From Pempheris klunzingeri (taxonomy: Eukaryota; Chordata; Actinopteri; Acropomatiformes; Pempheridae): DNA of 64,000 nt. The translations under genes and the position numbers were made by a program. Of the stretch, positions 50,232 through 64,000 are shown one piece after another (position 1 is the first letter of the stretch; each line of letters starts with the position of its first letter). The DNA is taken from positions 12,290,501-12,354,500 of the forward strand of contig NC_092016.1 of the NCBI RefSeq assembly GCF_042242105.1. The letters run 5' to 3'. The notes under the pieces are model-generated. The model was not told the DNA's origin, did no database searches, and saw only the letters and a program-made list of their open reading frames with translations.

Positions 50232-53200
50232 GAGTTTTGTACATGAAATCAAGGCCAATTGACACACTTGGAAAATCACAAACACAAGTCATTGGAGCAA
50301 CAGGAGTTCTGAGGAAGAACAGCTCATTTCAGAACAATCTGCACATTTCAGACTGTCACATTACCGCAAAGCAAGGAATGGACTCATTATGTTATCATGA
50401 ACTGTACAGCGGATCACAGCCTACAGAGATAATGGTCTCATCTGTCAGAGGACCGAGAACCTTTAATTAAGAGACCCGAAATATCCCCTGCTCAAACATC
50501 AGAAGAGCATGTTAAACAAATGATGAAACTGCCATCACAATGTTTTTTCTGCTTTTCACCAGGGAGAGTCATGCTACACTCTGAACTGAGTAGTTCACAT
50601 TGACACCAGGAGCTCTGGTTAGTCGTTGTCTCAGCTTTGGTTCATCACAGAGACTAGGCAATTTTTATAGTGTATTATTTATCATTTATTTTAATTTAAT
50701 GCCATGGGATATTGATGTGAACAAATCAATGCTGTATTATGAGAGGCTGCTGTTTCTTCCTCATATTGCAATTGGGAATATTGTCTTGGGACCAAACTAC
50801 TACTGGCAGTGGCCTCTGTAATTCAGTGCACTGCAATTGATTTTGGTCTTGATTTTTTTCTCCAATAGGTTATCCTCAGCGCTTTTAAGGGGAAGAACAA
50901 AGAGCGCCATTGCCATTCCGTGCAGGCTTTACCAGCAGCATTGATTTTGAATATTTCATCAGACACCAAGTTTTTGATATTTCAAATGGCTGAAATTAAA
51001 CGGGGAATGGTACTTGCGCAGGAAAGTGACATAGATTATGTGTGAAAGGTTCAAACATACATAATCAATTGTAGAGGTGACGTGCACTTCACAGAGCATG
51101 TTCACAGTATAAATGATAAGGGAATCATTAATGAGAAAATGTAACATTCAATCTGAGTGAATTAATGAATGACAGCTGTTTAATAATATGTTGACATGGA
51201 CTAAAATTCAGATCAGTTGTTCAGTACGCTCTCACATTATGGTTAGTTGTCACTGGTAGTATTTTAACTTTTTTTCAGGGGTTAATTGGTATGCAGTTTT
51301 TAAAGATGTGAACTGTCAGTGCCTTGGAGACCAATTATGTGAGCAAGGCGTTATCATGCCTCACACCACAACCATCCACATATTGTCAGCTAATTATCTG
51401 TACTTACTCTTGTAGCAGTGGGGCAGAAATTATTCTTGTGGGCTTTTGATCTTCCCAGAAGATGTAAACTATGCTGTGAAAGAACAAACAGGACGCATAT
51501 AGTCCAGTGTCATTTAGGAAATCATCCCTTCGGGTGTATATATGCCCCATATGCATTATACCAGTGGGGATGTTTGGATGTAGGGACCACAACACCCTCA
51601 ACAACCGCTTCAGACAATCAGACAGACAGTCCGTTCTTGACAAGTTGACATTTTGTCACTGCGCACAGGGCTGTAAAGATGCTCTGAATTTTGAATAATT
51701 ATTATGAACTATGTGTAAAAATAGATCATGCAACACACCCTGTCTATATTACTTTAGAATAATAATAGTGCTTTCAAAATAGAGGCCTGAGGCAATAACT
51801 GCCTGTCACAGAAATCAGTGGCTCATTTTGAAGCTTTGTCAGATCCACTATTGCTCTTATAGCTGCAAAACACAACTTTGATGGAAAGGTCAACCAATCA
51901 AATGGCAGGCTTCGTGTTAAAGGGGCATACTAGTCATCCTCTGGATACTAATGAGCAACACCTGTCACCTCCCTCAGGTCTAATCATGCAGATTCTGGTG
52001 AAGCAGAATGCCGAGGACGAAGCGTGCACATACAAAGCCATGCCACTCAGTGACACATCAAGACCACGGAGCCTAAATATGGCCACCCTTCATTAAGCCT
52101 CATTTCCAAGAATAGGGGGCAGACTATGCTCTTGTAGGTATGAATAATGGAAGCAGTCTCCTGGAGCTCATTTCCAGGGAGTGATCATCATGTTCAAGTA
52201 TGGCCTAATGATCACACAGATAAAGTGAGAGGCTGGCATCCATGATTAATGCCCTCAGGTCTGTCTCCAGAGTTACACAGCCTCTGCTGCCACAGTGTCT
52301 GATGGCTTTGTTCACTGAACACAGAAAATAAGATGCACTATACACTGGAGTCCACAGATGTGATATTGACATTTGTAACTGTGCACGCAGACAGTTGTAA
52401 AATCAGACACATAATTCTAAATACAATAACGGCATAAAATTAAATTACAGTAATTCATACAATGTCTACAGTGCAACAAAACTCATTAGTTGCAGACTGA
52501 ATCTATATTTTGAGAAGATTCATACATACAACTATTTTTTTGTTTTTCACATTTGTAAACAAGTCCTGTAATTATACTACATAAATAACTATAAAAATGC
52601 ATGTTGGACAATACAATTTACCACCAGATTGTGTAAGCTTCATTTTTGTGTCTTTTGTCTGTATGCTTTGTTGGTGATTTTTTTTCTTTTTAATCTTTGC
52701 AATCCATGCTTAATTCCCTCAATTTTGTTATCCTTGGTCCATGAACATGTTTAATGGTCATATGAGTTTTCCTTTTGTCTGTTTTTTCCACAGTCTTTGT
52801 TTTCTCTCTCCATTGTTTTCTTTGTAACCAATCAATTCTATGATTACATTAGTTATGATATCTATTTCTACCATTGAGCTTCCTCAGGACATCTTTGTCA
52901 TGCCCACTAGGTGGCACCATTTTCAAAGAAAAACAAAATATCAATGGAAAGTTACTTCTCTGACCTCAGTTAAAATCCTTAACAAAAAGGTTTTATGTGG
53001 TTAGCTGGCGCAGTGGTCTCAAAGTCCCAAGGGTTGGGAATTTGCATATTAATATTCTCTTACAACAGAGGTCCAACACTACCATAAAAGCAGTAATGCA
53101 GTAATGTGCTTGCAACAGGCTGCATTTCAGTGTCAAAATTGTGAGGGTGCCTCACACTTCAGATTTACATGCAGGTAATTCACATTCTTACTGAAGCAAA

Positions 53201-53782
53201 TCATCGGATTAATTCGGCTTCATGTTACATATTACAGTTTTGCTTCCTGACACATCACTGAGTCAAGACCTGCCTCACAGATATCTGTATCCCTCTTGAT
53301 TAAGGGCGTGGTTTCGTATTACACACATACAGCGCTCCTTATTTGTCTGTGTGAAGGGCCCATCCATCAGATCATCCCTCCACAAGTCTGCTGGAATCCT
53401 ATGATCCCGTAACCCTGTCGCTGGTCGACCACAGAATTGATCCCAACATACCAGCTGTTACGTGAGATGTTTCAGACCTGAACTGTAACGGCTGACTGGA
53501 AGGCATGTCATTTCACTCTCTATCAATGACAAAGCTACAAAGGACTCAGCTCATGTTTCAGTGAGACATGGCTGAAATATTTACAGTCACCAGCCTGGAG
53601 ATATATACTCCGTCAGGCTGGATACAGACGAGTGACCCGAGCATGCTCTAAATGTTTCTTCTTATCTCATCTTATGCCAGTAACTCACAGGTTGTCATTA
53701 AACAGAAACATACTGCTGTATGCTCTGATGTGGACTTGGGATGTATAAAGTCAGCAGTGTCCATTCTCCCCTGACAGCTATA

Positions 53783-55384
53783 TAGTGGGGCAAAAAAGTA
53801 TTTAGTCAGCCACCAATTGTGCAAGTTCTCCCACTTAAAAAGATGAGAGAGGCCTGTAATTTTCATCATAGGTATACCTCAACTATGAGAGGCAAAATGA
53901 GAAAAAAAAATCCAGAAAATCACATCGTCTTATTTTTAAAGAATTTATTTGCAAATTATGGTGGAAAATAAGTATTTGGTCAATAACAAAAGTTCATCTC
54001 AATACTTTGTTATATACCCTTTGTTGGCAATGACAGAGGTCAAACGTTTTCTGTAAGTCTTCACAAGGTTTTCACACACTGTTGCTGGTATTTTGGCCCA
54101 TTCCTCCATGCAGATCTCCTCTAGAGCAATGATGTTTTGGGGCTGTCGCTGGGCAACACGGACTTTCAACTCCCTCCAAAGATTTTCTATGGGGTTGAGA
54201 TCTGGAGACTGGCTAGGCCACTCCAGGACCTTGAAATGCTTCTTACGAAGCCACTCCTTCGTTGCCCGGGAGGTGTGTTTGGGATCATTGTCATGCTGAA
54301 AGACCCAGCCACGTTTCATCTTCAATGCCCTTGCTGATGGAAGAAGGTTTTCGCTCAAAATCTCACGATACATGGCCCCATTCATTCTTTCCTTTACAGG
54401 GATCAGTCGTCCTGGTCCCTTTGCAGAAAAACAGCCCCAAAGCATGATGTTTCCACCCCCATGCTTCACAGTAGGTATGGTGTTCTTTGGATGCAACTCA
54501 GCATTCTTTCTCCTCCAAACACGACAAGTTGAGGTTTTACCAAAAAGTTCTATTTTGGTTTTATCTGACCATATGACATTCTCCCAATCCTCTTCTGGAT
54601 CATCCAAATGCTCTCTAGCAAACTTCAGACGGGCCTGGACATGTACTGGCTTAAGCAGGGGGCACGTCTGGCACTGCAGGATTTGAGTCCCTGGCGGCGT
54701 AGTGTGTTACTGATGGTAGCCTGTTACTTTGGTCCCAGCTCTCTGCAGGTCATTCACTAGGTCCCCCCATGTGGTTCTGGGATTTTTGCTCACCGTTCTT
54801 GTGATCATTTTGACCCCACGGGGTGAGATCTTGCGTGGAGCCCCAGATCGAGGGAGATTATCAGTGGTCTTGTATGTCTTCCATTTTCTAATAATTGCTC
54901 CCACAGTTGATTTCTTCACACCAAGCTGCTTACCTATTGCAGATTCAGTCTTCCCAGCCTGGTGCAGGTCTACAATTTTGTTTCTGGTGTCCTTTGACAG
55001 CTCTTTGGTCTTGGCCATAGTGGAGTTTGGAGTGTGACTGTTTGAGGTTGTGGACAGGTGTCTTTTATACTGATAACGAGTTCAAACAAGTGCCATTAAT
55101 ACAGGTAATGAGTGGAGGACAGAGGAGCCTCTTAAAGAAGAAGTTACAGGTCTGTGAGAGCCAGAAATCTTGCTTGTTTGTAGGTGACCAAATACTTATT
55201 TTACCGAGGAATTTACCAATTAATTCATTAAAAATCCTACAATGTGATTTCCTGGATTCTTTGTCCCCATTCTGTCTCTCATAGTTGAAGTGTACCTATG
55301 ATGAAGATTACAGGCCTCTCTCATCTTTTTAAGTGGGAGAACTTGCACAATTGGTGGCTGACTAAATACTTTTTTGCCCCACTG
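53783..55384 (-). mobile_element. Tc1/mariner-type DNA transposon, about 1.6 kb, defective
   Basis: Both ends carry inverted repeats of about 200 bases (53,783-53,982 and 55,185-55,384). They begin CAGTGGGGCAAAAAAGTATT on the right; the left has one change at its first base. TA target duplications flank the element (53,781-53,782 and 55,385-55,386). Each repeat contains two similar direct repeats, an outer 'AAGTATTTAGTCAG' and an inner 'AAGTATTTGGTCA', so it is the IR/DR type. The element lies between the ciart-like gene and dapk2. The enclosed transposase is frameshifted, so the copy cannot move by itself, although its ends look good enough to be mobilised in trans. Confidence 0.92.
53999..55018 (-). 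pseudogene. Tc1-type transposase, two frameshifts
   Basis: The N-terminal part (54,707-55,018, minus) starts [12 protein letters not shown] and has the paired-like helix-turn-helix with '[20 protein letters not shown]'. The C-terminal part (53,999-54,607, minus) is the DDE catalytic domain, with '[12 protein letters not shown]' (first D), '[11 protein letters not shown]' (second D) and '[11 protein letters not shown]' (E), the DD34E arrangement. Between them the frame is lost near 54,720, apparently through a 2-base deletion, and again near 54,661 through a 1-base deletion. The two losses together restore the original frame. The full reading length would have been near 340 residues, normal for the family. 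The antisense open frames over this region are shadows. Confidence 0.9.
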
Positions 55385-55386
55385 TA

Positions 55387-56970
55387 TCTGAAGCCTTTTT
55401 ACTTCAGCAATATAGGTTGAAGAAAAATAAAAACAAACATAAATTAAAAATCTTTTTAAGTGTTTTCTTTATTGTTAGCATAATATTCACTGAAAGAAGA
55501 TGCAAATAGATATGAAATTCAATCATATGTAAGAAGGTAACAGAGGCACAACAGACTTTTCCCAGTGAGGTATGGTACTGTGGATAACATGTGTTACCTG
55601 ACATGTATGCTGCTTTATATATGCATATTTATTTACTTAAAATGTAAAGTACAAGTTTTCATGTAGATTCAAATGATCTAAACTAACAAACTAACTGAAG
55701 TTAGCACTGTTATAACTTAAAGTACCCGACAGCATGTATGAGTACAACTGAAACAATTCATTCATCAATTAATTAGTCAACTGACAGAAAACTGTCAACT
55801 AGTTTGATAATCGTTTGTCATATTTAATGCAAAAATATTTTGTGGCTCCCTTTTGAATTCTATTTGAATTTTGCACTATTGGCTACACAAAACAAGCATA
55901 GTGAAGATGCCACCTTCCAGCTGTATAAGAATTTGCGATGACATTTATTACTGTTTATTCAGAATTTCTACAAACCAAAACAAAAAAACTGATAAATCGA
56001 GGAAATAATCATCAGTATTCTAAAATCAACCCGTTGATGCCAGCTTGGGTTTGGAGAATTTGTAACAGAAAGGCTGTGTTACAAATTGTGGGCTGAAAGT
56101 TTGAAATACTTTAGGGGAAATATAAGACGGTTTTGGAGCTTGACCCACACAAGGTTAAAGGTCGGGATATCTCTGCCTGTGCTGCTTTGTTTTGACCATT
56201 CTTTTTGTAATATGTCTCTTGTGATTTATCCAACTTTATGCGCAATACTAAATCATTGAAGCACCTCTTTAAACCCCACATGATTATCGTACACAATACT
56301 GTGTATAAAATAGCTTGTGTTCTTAAGATGAACATTGAGCAACTCAGTAATGGGATATTGAAGCACAAACAGGCTTACAGATTTCAGACTGACCCACTTG
56401 TTGGTTATGACTCCCTTCTTACCATCTGTGTGGAGCTGGCCTACATTGTGTCACTGCCAAAAATGCATTTGGTTCAGGTCAAATTATTCCCCCAATCTCT
56501 TTCAGCCCAGTTGGGCCAAAACAACATTGCTGTTGTGAGACGAAGTAACTGACCAGTGGCTGGATGAAGAATCCGTTCAAGTATCACAATTAGTGCTTGT
56601 TGATGTTCAGACAATCAATAATGTATTTATTGTCCAGGGATTTTCTAGTCTTACTCTAGTTTGACAGGGACATCGGCTTGTTTCATCACATTTCTACAGC
56701 ACAGTCATTGTTGTCTTTGGGTCATCCGAATGCTGATACATTTTTCAAACTCCCAGACCGACATATGGCCATAATCACACCTTTGCACTGAGATTATTAC
56801 ATTGTAAAAGACAATATTTTCACATGATAACATGATTGCCCAAAACAGAAAATGGAAACAGGTTTAATAGTGCTGATTTATATCCAAGAATCTTGAGATG
56901 TTCTAATTTTTACATTGTGACGGAGTCATTTATTTTTGACTTAACAGAAACTCAAGAAGAAAACAATCAT
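55387..56970. other. Intergenic DNA between the Tc1 element and dapk2
   Basis: It holds the repeat at 55,740-56,030 and otherwise no recognised feature. It ends at the probable dapk2 polyadenylation site. Confidence 0.5.
55740..56030 (+). repeat. Copy of the 'ATCGATTAAT' teleost repeat family
   Basis: It reads 'CAATTAATTAGTCAACTGAC', 'AGAAAACTGTCAACTAG', 'TTTGATAATCGTTTGTCATA', 'GCACTATTGGCTACACAAAA' and 'CAAGCATAGTGAAGATG', and ends 'GATAAATCGAGGAAATAATC'. This is the most complete copy in the window, about 290 bases. Confidence 0.65.
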
Positions 56971-57969
56971 GTTCATTAATTTATTAAACAAAATGCCAAT
57001 TTACAATACATACAATACATACAAGTTAACAGAAAAAACCCCCCAAAAAGTGTGCTTAAAACAGTGACAGTTCTTTTTAATGAGCTAAGATACGAGTTGA
57101 AATGAAATTAAGACATTTGGCTAATATTTATGTATATTTACACCATAAATACATCAAATATATCACAATCTAACAATTATGTTGAAAAATTCAACTGTTA
57201 AAATTATTTTATGTTTATATATGCGATATTTATAGATATTTATTCATATATGTTTAAGATGAAATGCAATTATTGTCCCAGTGGACATGAGTAATTTACA
57301 TAAATTCAAAATATCACACACACAGTAAACAGTTAAAGGCTTTAGCTAAATTATTCTGATGTGGCAAAAGAGAGGGTTCACGGTAAACAGCGTGTTTGAA
57401 CAGACATTGCTGTATGTTAAGCAAAAGAACATGTAAACATATGGTTATGAAGTTCTGCTACCATTCTGTCATCCTGCAGTGCTAAACCCTTTCATCTGCT
57501 CATTCTTATTAAACACACTTTGTGCAAATCTCCACTTCCAGCCTGAGCAATAAAAAGAAAATAATCTAACTGTCAATATTCGGATGTTAAACAGCAGCTG
57601 ACGGACTTTTAAGACTACAGTTATTAGAGGAAGCTGCCTACATTCTCATGTATGTGCTAACATTGGCCTCTCAGTTCCTGTCGACAGTAATACAGTTATA
57701 TCTTCTTAAGCCAGAGAACAGCAGCTCCGATTTAGAAATGGCAGAATGCTATCTAACATACAGCAGATGAACTGGTGGTTTTGTGGGTCACCAAGACAAA
57801 ATTACCTTGACCAATGAAAACTCTGCATTTACAGCAGTCACTCAAACAGATACTGGAGCTGATTCTTTATGACAAGTAACAGCTGCAAAGTGTGCATCAA
57901 AAAGGTGCATTGTCACTGTTCTGCAACCGGAACATTGTTGACTGACACACTTGCTGCTGGTTGTTGTTC
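56971..57969 (-). other. dapk2: Probable dapk2 3' UTR (short-tail isoform)
   Basis: About 1 kb of AT-rich sequence lies beyond the stop codon on the minus strand. A TTTATT (AATAAA on the minus strand) at 56,980-56,985 is the likely polyadenylation signal. No coding potential was seen. Confidence 0.45.

Positions 57970-64000
<6,031 letters not shown>

Larger units (their letters stand above)
47201..53782. other. Intergenic DNA between ciart-like and the Tc1 element
   Basis: About 6.6 kb without a recognised gene or RNA. Two perfect short hairpins are present (49,842-49,882 and 50,196-50,231). A GC-richer block at 48,730-48,900 could be regulatory. Open frames are short and lack domain signatures. 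Confidence 0.5.

Noticed and set aside
54093-55037. Plus-strand frames of up to 104 codons
   Set aside because: They are antisense to the Tc1 transposase remnants.

Overview
The window is vertebrate nuclear DNA, almost certainly from a ray-finned (probably percomorph) fish. The evidence is short exons with GT-AG splice sites, long AT-rich introns, very long (AC)n tracts, a Tc1-type transposon and several short repeat families that I recognise from teleost genomes. The coding exons were assembled by hand from splice sites, reading phase and remembered protein families; no alignment was run.

Layout, left to right. (1) 1-1,858: a repeat fragment, then a TATA-less promoter with NRF1, ETS, CCAAT and CRE motifs. 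(2) 1,859-10,658, plus strand: usp3, 15 coding exons, a histone H2A/H2B deubiquitinase. Its product has a 107-residue tail beyond the human C-terminus. (3) 14,095-18,494, plus strand: fbxl22, two coding exons, an F-box/leucine-rich-repeat protein. (4) 18,495-40,856: about 22 kb without a recognisable coding gene, holding microsatellites and repeats, and near 38.2-38.7 kb a candidate promoter and non-coding first exon of the next gene. (5) 40,897-45,989, plus strand: ciart-like, five coding exons, a relative of the circadian repressor CIART/CHRONO. (6) 45,990-57,969: intergenic, with a Tc1 element whose transposase is broken (53,783-55,384). (7) 57,970-64,000, minus strand: the 3' part of dapk2, from kinase subdomain VII to the end. 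It has two alternative C-termini, a calmodulin-binding tail and a coiled-coil tail; the 5' exons lie beyond the right edge.

The genes share no obvious pathway. What links them is synteny. Human USP3, FBXL22 and DAPK2 lie together on 15q22, near APH1B and CA12. Human CIART is on 1q21, near APH1A and CA14. A ciart-like gene between fbxl22 and dapk2 therefore looks like a whole-genome-duplication paralogue (ohnologue) that has been lost from the human 15q22 region. That is the most interesting inference here. No RNA gene, CRISPR array, virus or bacterial-type feature was seen.
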